This document shows, in pieces, positions 18,651-28,177 of a DNA stretch of 47,837 nucleotides. The stretch lies in assembly GCA_021740125.1 (NCBI GenBank), contig JAIPAJ010000005.1, positions 1 to 47,837 on the forward strand, in the 5' to 3' direction. The notes under the pieces were generated by a model that was not told the origin of the DNA, ran no database searches, and was given only the letters and a program-made list of their open reading frames with translations. Within the stretch, counting starts at the first letter, position 1, and the number at the start of each line of letters is the position of its first letter. Source of the DNA: Leadbetterella sp. (GTDB taxonomy: Bacteria; Bacteroidota; Bacteroidia; Cytophagales; Spirosomataceae). Both the position numbers and the translations under genes were made by a program.

Positions 18651-20345
18651 CTAAAAAAGTAGTTGTTTTCTAGCCATATTCCATCTAAGTCCAAAGGAAT
18701 AAATAATTTCGGTTTCGTCTATAAAGTAAGAATCTTTCCGTCTTTGATACATGAGGTCAATAAACAAATTATGTTTAATCATCAAAGAGGCTACCATTTC
18801 GGTGTTTTTGATGCGGTTTTCGAAGCCTTGCCCTATGTAATTGTTATAATCAGATATTCTTCCAATACGATTATTGAGTTTAATATTACCTCCGAAATTG
18901 CTGCTGTCTATGTCTTCTCCTTTTAATGCATTCATGGCTACAAATGACAATAATACCTTGGCATGTGGTTGATATTTTACAGAAACGATATTTTCTTTAA
19001 AATTTGCTCCCAAAGGATGAGCCATTGGGAGGTTGTAATTTACATAATTGGTGTAATCCGTAAAATGTGAGTACATAAATGGCCTGGCTCTATTCAGTTC
19101 GTACTGCACATCTAGATTTTTGATTTTAAATACATCAAAATACTTAACTCCAAGCTGCCAAGCGTATTTTTTTGACCACCAACTATCTTTTTTAAACTCT
19201 TTTGTATTGTATTCGTCTAGGAAATATTGGCCATAAGCAGTAAATGTTTTGAGAATATTTAGCTTAAAATCGGCTCCGACGATTGCATTGTCAGAACTTC
19301 CTAAATATCCTTCGACAAATCTGTAAAAAATAACAGGATTGAGGTAATTCAACTCAAATCCATTTTTGCGACTTCCATACATTACACTCTCAAACAAACC
19401 TATGTTTAGAGTTTTAGTAAGGTTAATGTTTAAATGATGAAACGCCAAGTATTTTGGGGCGTTGGTGATTTGACTAAAAGGCGGATTTACCACTTGCAAA
19501 TTGGTCATTTGACCTAGAATAGACAAATACTGTAGTCTCCCAATTCTCAAATCTGTTTTGAGTTGTAAGAAGGGGGCACTAAAATCACTCAAAACCATTG
19601 ATCTGATACCCGAGCCAATAAAGTTTTTATCATGACCAAATGTCATTGTAAGACTTTTTATTGGCTTAAAGGCAAAATAGCCCAAAGCAGAGAAATAGTC
19701 GCCTTGAAGTAAATCATAATTATCGTTTTTTATTTTTACTAATGATTGATAAGGATACCCTTGATAGGTTTTGTAAAAATTCACGAGAAAATTGCTACTA
19801 GAACTTTGATTATCGGTTAGCATTGTGTAAAAGCCTAGCTTTTTGTTGATATTTCCTCTAATTTCCACTCCTCGAGTGTTGATAAAAGTAGATTTAGAGT
19901 TTAAATCCCCATATGCAGAGTTTGTCCCAAAGGCAACATTCAAAATAGGCGAAACATGAATGTCAAAATCATCAGTTTGAACAAAATAAAAGTCAGATTT
20001 GTTTTTATAAATATACTTTAATAAGGGCCTTCTGCTTATGTTGTTGATTATTTGGTTTTTATGAATATATTCCCAATTGTCTATTTGTAAATATTCAAGA
20101 TTACGTTTGTCTGTCTTTGAAAGTTTTAAGAATGTCGAAGAATCAACAGATGCTAGAAAATCTCCAATTTGTTCTCTACTAAAAGGTTTAATATTTGTAT
20201 GAAATGAATTGGAAAGCTTCCCCGACTTAACTTCTAGCCTTTCTAAAAACCCGTCAGGCAATTGAGAAATAGGGCTATTTGCACTTTGGGAAAAGCCGAT
20301 ATTTAGATTAGATAAAAAAAACAGGAAAATTAATTTTCGCCTCAT
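18651..20345 (-). CDS. Capsule assembly Wzi-like outer-membrane protein (ORF opens at 20429; MRRKLIFLFFLSN start preferred)
   Basis: Signal peptide, beta-barrel pattern, FGHDKNFIGSGIRSMVLSDFSAPFLQLKTDLRIGRLQYLSILGQMT as in Wzi-like proteins. Confidence 0.65.
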   Translation of the reverse strand: MRRKLIFLFFLSNLNIGFSQSANSPISQLPDGFLERLEVKSGKLSNSFHTNIKPFSREQIGDFLASVDSSTFLKLSKTDKRNLEYLQIDNWEYIHKNQIINNISRRPLLKYIYKNKSDFYFVQTDDFDIHVSPILNVAFGTNSAYGDLNSKSTFINTRGVEIRGNINKKLGFYTMLTDNQSSSSNFLVNFYKTYQGYPYQSLVKIKNDNYDLLQGDYFSALGYFAFKPIKSLTMTFGHDKNFIGSGIRSMVLSDFSAPFLQLKTDLRIGRLQYLSILGQMTNLQVVNPPFSQITNAPKYLAFHHLNINLTKTLNIGLFESVMYGSRKNGFELNYLNPVIFYRFVEGYLGSSDNAIVGADFKLNILKTFTAYGQYFLDEYNTKEFKKDSWWSKKYAWQLGVKYFDVFKIKNLDVQYELNRARPFMYSHFTDYTNYVNYNLPMAHPLGANFKENIVSVKYQPHAKVLLSFVAMNALKGEDIDSSNFGGNIKLNNRIGRISDYNNYIGQGFENRIKNTEMVASLMIKHNLFIDLMYQRRKDSYFIDETEIIYSFGLRWNMARKQLLF

Positions 20346-20472
20346 ATGCTGTAAAATAATAGGAAGAAAGTTGCGAAAATAATTAATAATTAGCACTAAT
20401 GAGCAGATTAATTGATAATTTTGGAACAAAGCAATGATGCATTAAGTTTTCAAAATAACGAAAACCAATTGA

Positions 20473-21696
20473 ATGAAGACATTTGAGATTCCGCAAATAT
20501 ATAAAAGTACCATAATATCTAGCATAAAAGAAAAACGCAGGGTAAAAGACAAGCTAAAAAAAGATTTTAGTCCTACAGTTTTAGATTTTGAAAATGTAAA
20601 GATTTTATTAGCTAGGCATTTTGGTTTTTGTTATGGAGTAGAAAATGCCGTGGAGATTGCCTACAGTGTTTTAAATGAAAACAAAGGTAAACGGATATTT
20701 TTATTGAGTGAAATGATCCATAATCCAGAGGTTAATGCCGATTTATTGTCTCGTGGGGTAAAGTTTCTGATGGATACCAATGGCAACAAACTGGATGCGT
20801 TTTATGATTTAAAACCGAGTGATATAGTTATTGTTCCAGCTTTTGGAACAACTTTAGAACTGCAAAATGAATTATCTGCCTTGGGTATTGATTCTTATAA
20901 ATATGACACCACTTGTCCGTTTGTTGAGAAGGTTTGGAATCGAGCCCAGCAAATAGGTGAGAGGGGTTTTAGTGTTATTGTTCATGGAAAGCCCAATCAC
21001 GAAGAAACAAGAGCGACATTTTCACATAGCCAAGAGAACTCTCCTACCATAGTTATAAAAGACATGTCGGAAGCCATCCTTTTGGCTGCTTATATCAGAA
21101 AAGAGAAATCTTCACGAGAGTTCTATCAGGAGTTTTCAGGAAGATTTTCGGTGGGATTTGATCCTGAGAAGGATTTAGAAAGATTTGGAGTGGTAAACCA
21201 AACCACCATGTTGGCTACAGAAACACAATATATAGCAAATTTTCTAAAGGACGAGTTGATAAAGTCCAAGAATCTTTCTGAATTAGAAATACCAGCGTAT
21301 TTTGCTAGCACTAGAGATACGCTTTGTTATGCCACAAACGATAACCAGGATGCCACATATGCTTTAATGAATGAAAAGGCTGATATGGCCATTGTTGTCG
21401 GTGGGTATAATAGCTCTAATACCACACACCTCGTTGAATTATTAGAAACAGCCATGCCAACATTTTTTATTCAGACAGAATCTAACCTAATTTCAGCTAA
21501 TCGTGTATCTCATTTTGATATTCATTCTCACGTAGAGAAAGAGACCTTTGGAATTTTTGACTTCAACAGAAAGCCTACAATTGTACTTACCTGTGGAGCA
21601 TCTTGCCCAGATGCTGTTGTGGAGTCAGTTCTAAAAAAAATTGTTGGATTTTTTGAAGAAGAGGTGGATTTTGAAAATTTAGTAAATTGGGTTTAG
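20473..21696 (+). CDS. ispH: 4-hydroxy-3-methylbut-2-enyl diphosphate reductase IspH (long form)
   Basis: 407 aa; ARHFGFCYGVENAV, DTTCPFVEKVWNRAQ, HGKPNHEETRATFSH, LTCGASCPDAVVESVL. Confidence 0.95.
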   Translation: MKTFEIPQIYKSTIISSIKEKRRVKDKLKKDFSPTVLDFENVKILLARHFGFCYGVENAVEIAYSVLNENKGKRIFLLSEMIHNPEVNADLLSRGVKFLMDTNGNKLDAFYDLKPSDIVIVPAFGTTLELQNELSALGIDSYKYDTTCPFVEKVWNRAQQIGERGFSVIVHGKPNHEETRATFSHSQENSPTIVIKDMSEAILLAAYIRKEKSSREFYQEFSGRFSVGFDPEKDLERFGVVNQTTMLATETQYIANFLKDELIKSKNLSELEIPAYFASTRDTLCYATNDNQDATYALMNEKADMAIVVGGYNSSNTTHLVELLETAMPTFFIQTESNLISANRVSHFDIHSHVEKETFGIFDFNRKPTIVLTCGASCPDAVVESVLKKIVGFFEEEVDFENLVNWV

Positions 21697-21789
21697 GATC
21701 TATCAAATCTTAAAATTGATATTATTTATTCCTTTTTTTAAAAGAATTGAAATAATACGACGTTAGAATAAGATAAAAACACATTACCC

Positions 21790-21990
21790 ATGAAGATGCT
21801 GGAGTATATAAAAATGATCTTAGATAAAGTTAGTTTTGATTCAAAGTTATTTGAAAAAGAGTTAAAGAAAGGCTTAAAAGAATTGCAGCCAGTAGATATG
21901 AAAGAATTGAGAAACTGGTGCTACGAAAATTTCGGAAAGATTTATCAAACCTTACTGAATAAGGTTTTTAGGAGTGTAAAGCTTGCGTAA
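21790..21990 (+). CDS. Small hypothetical protein (66 aa)
   Basis: Amphipathic helical sequence MKMLEYIKMILDKVSFDSKLFEKELKKGLKELQPVDMKELRNWCYENFGKIY; followed by terminator. Confidence 0.6.
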   Translation: MKMLEYIKMILDKVSFDSKLFEKELKKGLKELQPVDMKELRNWCYENFGKIYQTLLNKVFRSVKLA

Positions 21991-21994
21991 AAAC

Positions 21995-22030
21995 AAAAAA
22001 TGTCGTTTCACAATGAAACGACATTTTTTT
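21995..22030. terminator. Bidirectional terminator between the 66-aa gene and the dihydroorotase gene
   Basis: aaaaaatgtcgtttca-caa-tgaaacgacatttttt perfect inverted repeat. Confidence 0.9.
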
Positions 22031-23366
22031 ATCTATTGAATAAAAGCCTTTTACCAGATTTATTGTCATTGAATTTGCCTTCATCATAAAGTAATTCACC
22101 AGATACAAAAGTCTTAATAATGCTTGCACCAAAAGTTTTACCTTCAAATGGCGACCAGCCAACTTTATATAAAATATTGTCCTTAGAAACTGTGTAGGGT
22201 TTATTCATATCGACCAAAACCAAATCTGCCCAATAACCTTCTCTAATGTATCCTCTATGGTCTATCCTGAAACATTCTGCTGGAGCATGACACATTTTTT
22301 CAATGATTTTTTCAAGACTAATTTTACCTTTCTCATAGAAATCGAGCATAACTTGAAGACTATTTTGTATCAAAGGCAATCCAGATGGAGCGTTCCAATA
22401 GTTATTGTCTTTTTCTTCTAAAGTATGTGGAGCATGATCAGTTGCTATTATGTCAAGTTTATCACTCAAAAGCCCTTCCATTAGTTTGTCTTTGTGATCA
22501 TGTTTAATAGCTGGGTTACATTTTATTTTTGTTCCAAGCGTTTTGTAGTCTTCAGCGTCAAAATACAAATGATGAACACAAACTTCCGAAGTGATTTTCT
22601 TTTCTTTTAGTGGAATAGTATTGTCGAATAATTCAAGTTCTTCTCCAGTTGAGATATGTAAAATATGTAGTCTTGTGCCATGTTTCTTGGCCAAACCTGC
22701 TGCCATAGAGCTAGAAATATAACATGCCTTTTCGTCTCGAATTATTGCATGAATATCATAAGGGATCTCGCTATTGGCATACTTTACTTTATAAAATTCA
22801 AGATTTGCTTTTACTGTACTTTCATCTTCACAATGGGTGGCTATAAGCCCAGAAAAATTGCTGAAGATATTTTCCAGCGTTTTTTCATTGTCCACCAACA
22901 TATTACCAGTAGAACTACCCATAAAGAGTTTAAGGCCGCAAACTTTGCTTAAATCGGTTTTCATAGCTTCGTCGTAGTTGTCGTTGGATCCACCCATAAA
23001 AAATGAGTAATTTGTCCAGCTAGATTTCTCTGCTATTTGATATTTGTCTTCTAGAAGTTCTTGCGTCAAGGCATTTGGTACAGTATTGGGCATTTCCATA
23101 AAACTGGTCGTACCTCCTGCTAAAGCAGCTTTAGATTCGGTTTCGATATTTGCCTTATGTGTAAGTCCAGGCTCACGAAAATGCACTTGATCGTCAATGA
23201 CTCCTGGCATAAGGTGCAAACCTTGAGCATCAAAGATATATTGAGCGGCTAAATGACTAAGATTTTTATCAATTCTATCTATTTTTCCATCTTTTATGAG
23301 GATATCTAGCTCTTGTATCTTTCCTTCATTTATTACCTTAGCGTTCAATATTAGCGAAGTAGACAT
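22029..23366 (-). CDS. pyrC: Dihydroorotase (amidohydrolase superfamily)
   Basis: 445 aa; GVIDDQVHFREPGLTHKANIETESKAALAGGTTSFMEMPNTVPN, IATHCEDE, IIATDHAPHT. Confidence 0.88.
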   Translation of the reverse strand: MSTSLILNAKVINEGKIQELDILIKDGKIDRIDKNLSHLAAQYIFDAQGLHLMPGVIDDQVHFREPGLTHKANIETESKAALAGGTTSFMEMPNTVPNALTQELLEDKYQIAEKSSWTNYSFFMGGSNDNYDEAMKTDLSKVCGLKLFMGSSTGNMLVDNEKTLENIFSNFSGLIATHCEDESTVKANLEFYKVKYANSEIPYDIHAIIRDEKACYISSSMAAGLAKKHGTRLHILHISTGEELELFDNTIPLKEKKITSEVCVHHLYFDAEDYKTLGTKIKCNPAIKHDHKDKLMEGLLSDKLDIIATDHAPHTLEEKDNNYWNAPSGLPLIQNSLQVMLDFYEKGKISLEKIIEKMCHAPAECFRIDHRGYIREGYWADLVLVDMNKPYTVSKDNILYKVGWSPFEGKTFGASIIKTFVSGELLYDEGKFNDNKSGKRLLFNR

Positions 23367-23376
23367 ATATTAATAA

Positions 23377-24495
23377 TTATGATATTTTTTTTAATTCAGT
23401 TTTTGCGGAATTTACAACCCATTCGTATTCGGCTATTTTTAGACATTCTTTATAAAATGCTCTAGCCTTGGCTATTTCTTTTTGTTTTACAAATATACGA
23501 GCCATTCCTAAATATGCCATTCCATGATATTCTTTTGTGTACCTATCATCATGTGGAATTTTTAGTGCTTTGGCATAATTTATAAATGCACTTTGAAGAT
23601 TTTTCCCAATGTGTTCGTCTGCGTAAGCCTCAAAAACTAAGTTGGACAATTGGCTTACCTTATCTTTACGTGATTTGAGTTGCTCATTGAGTTTTACAGC
23701 TTCTTCATATTCATTATTTAGTAATAGACTCTCAATATGTTTTATTTTAAATATGTAATTGTTGGGATATTTGTTATTTAAAATATTGGAATAAGCCAAA
23801 GATTTCTTAAAATTAGATTCGTATTTGATATTGATATTAATCAAATATAATGCGGCTTCAGTTCTACTAAAGATGGATTTTTTAAAAGAGTTTTCTAATT
23901 CCTGAAGTCCAAGTTTTTTGTTTCCATCCTCAAAAAACATTATAATTGGTTTCACCATTGGGTGTGATTCAGGATATTGAACTCTATAAAAGTTATATAG
24001 ACCAGAGGCAAAAAGAAATTCTGGGTTCTCGTTTTTATATTTTTTTCCTTCATTAAAGAAATTGTGTGCTTTTTTTGCTTCGCTTGCCGCATCAAAGTAT
24101 TCTTTTTGATAATTTTTTGAAAGAGCTATAAATCCATGTGCTGCAAGGAGAAAAAAAGCAGCTTCTTTTTTATATTTGGGGATATTATAGATGCTTTTTG
24201 AGGCTAATATACATTTATTAAGTTCAGAGATGTATTTTTTTAGTACTTCTGGATTTTTATCTATTGGCACATTCTCCCATTGAAGTTCAATGGCATTTAA
24301 TAAGAATTTGACTGGATGTTGTGGATAAGCAATTTTTACTGAATTTAAAACCTCATTTGCTTCATCAAACTGTTGATTGTAAAGAAAGTCTAATCCTTTG
24401 ATTGTAATATCTTTGTTTTTTTCGTCTTCTAAAAACTGGGCATTTGTTTGAAGTTGAAAGACGGTAATAATAAAAAGTATGATTTTGGATTTCAT
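23377..24495 (-). CDS. Hypothetical secreted protein, helical-repeat/TPR-like (ORF opens at 24516; MKSKIILFIITVFQLQTNAQ start preferred)
   Basis: Signal peptide, then alternating helices; YLGMARIFVKQKEIAKARAFYKECLKIAEYEWV is TPR-like. Confidence 0.65.
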   Translation of the reverse strand: MKSKIILFIITVFQLQTNAQFLEDEKNKDITIKGLDFLYNQQFDEANEVLNSVKIAYPQHPVKFLLNAIELQWENVPIDKNPEVLKKYISELNKCILASKSIYNIPKYKKEAAFFLLAAHGFIALSKNYQKEYFDAASEAKKAHNFFNEGKKYKNENPEFLFASGLYNFYRVQYPESHPMVKPIIMFFEDGNKKLGLQELENSFKKSIFSRTEAALYLININIKYESNFKKSLAYSNILNNKYPNNYIFKIKHIESLLLNNEYEEAVKLNEQLKSRKDKVSQLSNLVFEAYADEHIGKNLQSAFINYAKALKIPHDDRYTKEYHGMAYLGMARIFVKQKEIAKARAFYKECLKIAEYEWVVNSAKTELKKIS

Positions 24496-24497
24496 AA

Positions 24498-24533
24498 AAA
24501 TAAAAAACCCTTTCACTGGTTGCAGAGAAAGGG
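24498..24533 (-). terminator. Terminator downstream of the collagen-like lipoprotein gene
   Basis: Read on the minus strand: ccctttc...gaaaggg stem followed by ttttttatttt. Confidence 0.65.
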
Positions 24534-24556
24534 CCTAAAATGGTAGTAATATAATA

Positions 24557-25195
24557 TTATAAGCTAGTGCTTAGGAAGTTCATAACTTCTTTATAATTCT
24601 TCATGTCAACACCACTTTTCTCAAGAGCAGCACCTACAGTTTTAGAAGTACAAACAATATCAAATGTAAGGTCTCCATTAGGCTTGTATGAAGTTGAACC
24701 GTTTGTGCCAAATAGTTGAGATTGCATTTTGTAGAATAATTCTACTTGACCAGTTTTGTAACCATAATCAAGACGCTCAACAGAATTGTCAAAATCTTTG
24801 GTATAAAGAATCGGAAGAGCTTTAAGCGTTTCTCCATTTTTAACAAATACCATGACAAATTTGTCAGTTGATACCAAAGAATTCGGTATTGCTACACCAC
24901 CCCATTTGCTAGATACTCCATTGCCAACACCTGTAACGTCAACTTCTTTCCAATCAGTAGCTTTCACGGTAGCTTGGAAACTCTGAACGTTGGCATTTCC
25001 ATTAGTTCCGTTTGTACCATTTACACCATCTTTACCATCTTTACCATTGGTTCCATTTGTACCATTAGTTCCCGCAACGCCTTGAGGTCCAACTGGTCCG
25101 ATTGGTCCTTGAATACCTTGATCACCTTTACAAGACCAGAATGAAACAGTTGTAGCTAGTGCAAAAATTGATAGTAGCTTTACTAATTTGTTCAT
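24557..25195 (-). CDS. Collagen-like (Gly-X-Y) lipoprotein
   Basis: 212 aa; lipobox-like ending at SFWSC, then GDQGIQGPIGPVGPQGVAGTNGTNGTNGKDGKDGVNGTNGTNGNA. Confidence 0.85.
   Translation of the reverse strand: MNKLVKLLSIFALATTVSFWSCKGDQGIQGPIGPVGPQGVAGTNGTNGTNGKDGKDGVNGTNGTNGNANVQSFQATVKATDWKEVDVTGVGNGVSSKWGGVAIPNSLVSTDKFVMVFVKNGETLKALPILYTKDFDNSVERLDYGYKTGQVELFYKMQSQLFGTNGSTSYKPNGDLTFDIVCTSKTVGAALEKSGVDMKNYKEVMNFLSTSL
24992..25126 (-). repeat. 15 consecutive Gly-X-Y triplets (9-bp-period coding repeat)
   Basis: Codons for aa 24-68 of the lipoprotein, including repeated GTN/GKD units. Confidence 0.85.
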
Positions 25196-25330
25196 AATTT
25201 TAAGAATTAAGATTTATTTGACTTCGAGATTTTTAGCAATATTATTGAAAATTGAACAACTTTGCAAGACAATTCAAATGAATATTTATTTTACGGTAAT
25301 ATTTTTTCAAATAACATAATTAAAAACAAA

Positions 25331-25798
25331 ATGGATAAACTCGATTGCCTAAATCAGGTGGCTGATTTTCATACAACATTTCATCATCCAATAGAAAAAG
25401 TCCCTGTAATTCCTGCTCAGAAACGTTGTGAGCTAAGGGTTGAGTTAATTTCAGAAGAGCTCAAAGAATTAGCTGAAGCTATTCAAAATAATGATATTGT
25501 AGAAGTTGCAGATGCTCTCTGCGATATCCAATATGTCTTATCTGGGGCGGTATTAGAGTTTGGACTTGGGGATAAATTCAAAGAATTGTTTGATGAAGTT
25601 CAAAGATCCAACATGAGTAAAGCTTGTGCAAATTTAAAAGAGGCAGAGGCAACTGTTGAACATTATTCAAAGAAAGGATTTGAATGTTATTATAAGCAAG
25701 ATGGGCTCAGGTATTTAGTATACAGAACTGCGGATAATAAGACATTAAAAAATATAAACTACTCACCAGCAGACCTAAAATCTATTCTAGAGAAATGA
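25331..25798 (+). CDS. MazG-like/phosphoribosyl-ATP pyrophosphohydrolase-like protein (ORF track opens at a TTG at 25262; ATG at 25331 preferred)
   Basis: ELRVELISEELKELAEAIQNNDIVEVADALCDIQYVLSGAVLEFGL resembles EExxE...ExxD all-alpha NTP-PPase motif. Confidence 0.85.
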   Translation: MDKLDCLNQVADFHTTFHHPIEKVPVIPAQKRCELRVELISEELKELAEAIQNNDIVEVADALCDIQYVLSGAVLEFGLGDKFKELFDEVQRSNMSKACANLKEAEATVEHYSKKGFECYYKQDGLRYLVYRTADNKTLKNINYSPADLKSILEK

Positions 25799-27045
25799 TG
25801 AATCAGCTAAAAGAAAATCTCATTTCTCGTTTTTTTAGGTATGCCAAAATTGACACACAATCTAATCCAGAAAGTTCGTTGTCGCCATCAACTGAAAAAC
25901 AGAAGAATTTGGGTAGGATTTTAGTTCAAGAATTAAAAAGTTTGGGTATTGAGAATGCCGAAATGGACAAGTTTTGTGTAGTTTATGCAAATTTAGCTGC
26001 TAATTCAGAGAAAGTAGATATTCCAAAAATCATGTTTTGCTCACACATTGACACCTCGCCGGATTGTTCCGGTGAGGTTGTCATGCCAATAATCCATAAA
26101 AATTATCAAGGTCAAGATTTGGTTCTACCAGATGATAATTCCCAGATTATCAAAATGTCTGAGCATCCCGACTTAAAGCATCAGCTAGGAAATGATATCA
26201 TTACGGCTTCGGGAACCACACTTTTGGGTGCAGATAACAAAGCTGGGTTGGCGGCAATCATGACGGCTCTAGAATATTTAATAAAAAATCCTGAAATCAA
26301 ACATGGAGATATTAAAATCCTTTTTACTCCAGATGAAGAAGTAGGAAGAGGAACTGAAAATGTAGATTTAAAACGCCTTAACGCTGATTATGGATATACT
26401 ATTGATGGTGAAACTTTAGGGTCTATTGAAAATGAAACATTTTCAGCTGATGGTGTCGAGATAAAAATATATGGTGTGAGTGCTCACCCTGGTTTTGCGA
26501 AAGGTAAATTGGAGAATGCATTGAAGATAGGTGCCGATATCATTGCGGCTTTGCCTAAAGAAATACTTTCTCCAGAAACTACTGAAGGTAGAAATGGCTT
26601 CATTCATCCAACTGATATACAAGGGAATGTGGAGTTTTGTAAGTTGAGCTTTATTATAAGAGATTTTGATGAATCTGGACTTGTTGAGAAAGAAAAATTA
26701 CTCAAAAGAACAGTTGGGAATGTGCTCAAAGCATATAAAAATTCGAGCTTTGAATTTGTTTTAAAAGAGCAATACCGAAATATGAAATCAGTCCTTGATA
26801 ATTTCCCAGAAGTGACTGGAAATGCGATTGAGGCGATAAAACGAGCGGGAATTGAGCCTAAATTGCAGAGCATAAGAGGAGGAACAGATGGTTCTAGGTT
26901 GTCATTTATGGGTTTGCCTTGTCCGAATATATTTGCCGGAGAGCATGCATTTCATTCAAAATTAGAATGGGTTTCAGTGCAAGACATGCTCAAAGCGTCT
27001 GAAGTTATTGTAAATTTGGCCATAATTTATGAAGAAAAGGCATGA
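25795..27045 (+). CDS. pepT: Peptidase T (tripeptide aminopeptidase)
   Basis: 416 aa; FCSHIDTSPDCSG, TLLGADNKAGLAAIMTALEYL, LFTPDEEVGRGTENVD, IRGGTDGSRLSFMGLPCPNIFAG. Confidence 0.95.
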   Translation: MMNQLKENLISRFFRYAKIDTQSNPESSLSPSTEKQKNLGRILVQELKSLGIENAEMDKFCVVYANLAANSEKVDIPKIMFCSHIDTSPDCSGEVVMPIIHKNYQGQDLVLPDDNSQIIKMSEHPDLKHQLGNDIITASGTTLLGADNKAGLAAIMTALEYLIKNPEIKHGDIKILFTPDEEVGRGTENVDLKRLNADYGYTIDGETLGSIENETFSADGVEIKIYGVSAHPGFAKGKLENALKIGADIIAALPKEILSPETTEGRNGFIHPTDIQGNVEFCKLSFIIRDFDESGLVEKEKLLKRTVGNVLKAYKNSSFEFVLKEQYRNMKSVLDNFPEVTGNAIEAIKRAGIEPKLQSIRGGTDGSRLSFMGLPCPNIFAGEHAFHSKLEWVSVQDMLKASEVIVNLAIIYEEKA

Positions 27046-27707
27046 CGGAGATTCAAAATAACATTACTAAGCTTCACGAATGTATTCCAGCTGGTGTTAA
27101 ACTCGTGGCGGTTTCGAAGTTTAAGCCCAAAGAATTGCTTTTGGAGGCCTATGAAATTGGCTTCAGAGCATTTGGAGAAAACTACGTGCAAGAGTTGGTG
27201 GACAAATACGAAGCTTTACCCAAAGATATTGAATGGCATTTTATAGGACATTTACAAACCAATAAAGTCAAATATATTGCACCTTTTGTAAGTTTAATTC
27301 ACTCAGTAGATAGTTTTAAGCTTTTGAAAGAAATAGACAAGCAATCGTCTAAAAATGGGCGGGTAATTGATTGTTTATTGCAGATTTACATTGCCAAAGA
27401 AGATTCTAAATCTGGAATGGACAAAACAGAATATTTGCAAATGATAGACTCAGAGGAGTTTAAATTGCTCAAAAATATCAAAGTAAAAGGATTGATGGGA
27501 ATGAGTACTTTTACTGTTAATATGGATTTGGTTAGAGAAGAATTTCGAAGTTTGAAGGAGCTTTTTGAACAAACTCGAAGCTTTCAAGCTTCTAATTTTT
27601 CATTAGAAGAAATTTCGATGGGGATGAGTGGTGACTGGCAATTGGCTGTGGAAGAAGGCAGCACGATGATAAGAGTTGGCAGTTCTATTTTTGGAAGTAG
27701 AGGTTAA
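27042..27707 (+). CDS. YggS family pyridoxal phosphate-dependent protein (PLPBP)
   Basis: VKLVAVSKFKPKELLLEAYEIGFRAFGENYVQEL, WHFIGHLQTNKVKYIAPFVSLIHSVDS, MGMSGDWQLAVEEGSTMIRVGSSIFG. Confidence 0.95.
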   Translation: MTEIQNNITKLHECIPAGVKLVAVSKFKPKELLLEAYEIGFRAFGENYVQELVDKYEALPKDIEWHFIGHLQTNKVKYIAPFVSLIHSVDSFKLLKEIDKQSSKNGRVIDCLLQIYIAKEDSKSGMDKTEYLQMIDSEEFKLLKNIKVKGLMGMSTFTVNMDLVREEFRSLKELFEQTRSFQASNFSLEEISMGMSGDWQLAVEEGSTMIRVGSSIFGSRG

Positions 27708-27803
27708 TTAGTTAATGTGATAATTTGTTAATTATTAATGTGTTAAGGATGTTGTAAGTTTCCGATTTTTTAGATTTAAATAATTTATTAAAAATTTTAA
27801 TTT

Positions 27804-28175
27804 ATGAATAAGTTTTTTCTTCTTTCTGGTTCGGTTTTGGGTCTTTTGGGGGTGGCTATTGGTGCTTTTGGTGCCCATGCTTTGAAAGGAATGTTAGAAG
27901 TGGCCGGCCGAGCAGATACCTTCGAAACAGGGGTTCGGTATCTATTTTATCATGCAATAGCGTTGGTTTTGGTTGGGATTTTAAGCAAAGAATTCCCTGG
28001 GAATACTATCTATTGGAGTGGAAATGCTTTCCTTTTGGGTACATTGATTTTTTCAGGAAGTTTGTTTTTAATTTGTTTCACTGGAATTAATGTATTCGGA
28101 GCGGTAGCTCCAATTGGTGGCACCATGCTAATCATAGGTTGGGCTTTGCTGTTTTGGAGTGTTTTCAAAGGTTGA
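27804..28175 (+). CDS. DUF423 family membrane protein
   Basis: 123 aa; GAFGAHALKGMLEVAGRADTFETGVRYLFYHAIAL, PIGGTMLIIGWALL. Confidence 0.92.
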   Translation: MNKFFLLSGSVLGLLGVAIGAFGAHALKGMLEVAGRADTFETGVRYLFYHAIALVLVGILSKEFPGNTIYWSGNAFLLGTLIFSGSLFLICFTGINVFGAVAPIGGTMLIIGWALLFWSVFKG

Positions 28176-28177
28176 AA

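Noticed and set aside
24992-25126. Possible CRISPR-like or tandem repeat array
   Set aside because: The periodicity is 9 bp and is fully explained by Gly-X-Y coding triplets; there are no spacers
25262-25330. N-terminal extension of the MazG-like ORF from TTG at 25262
   Set aside because: The extension is N/K/Y/I-rich and unlike coding sequence; ATG at 25331 begins the recognisable protein
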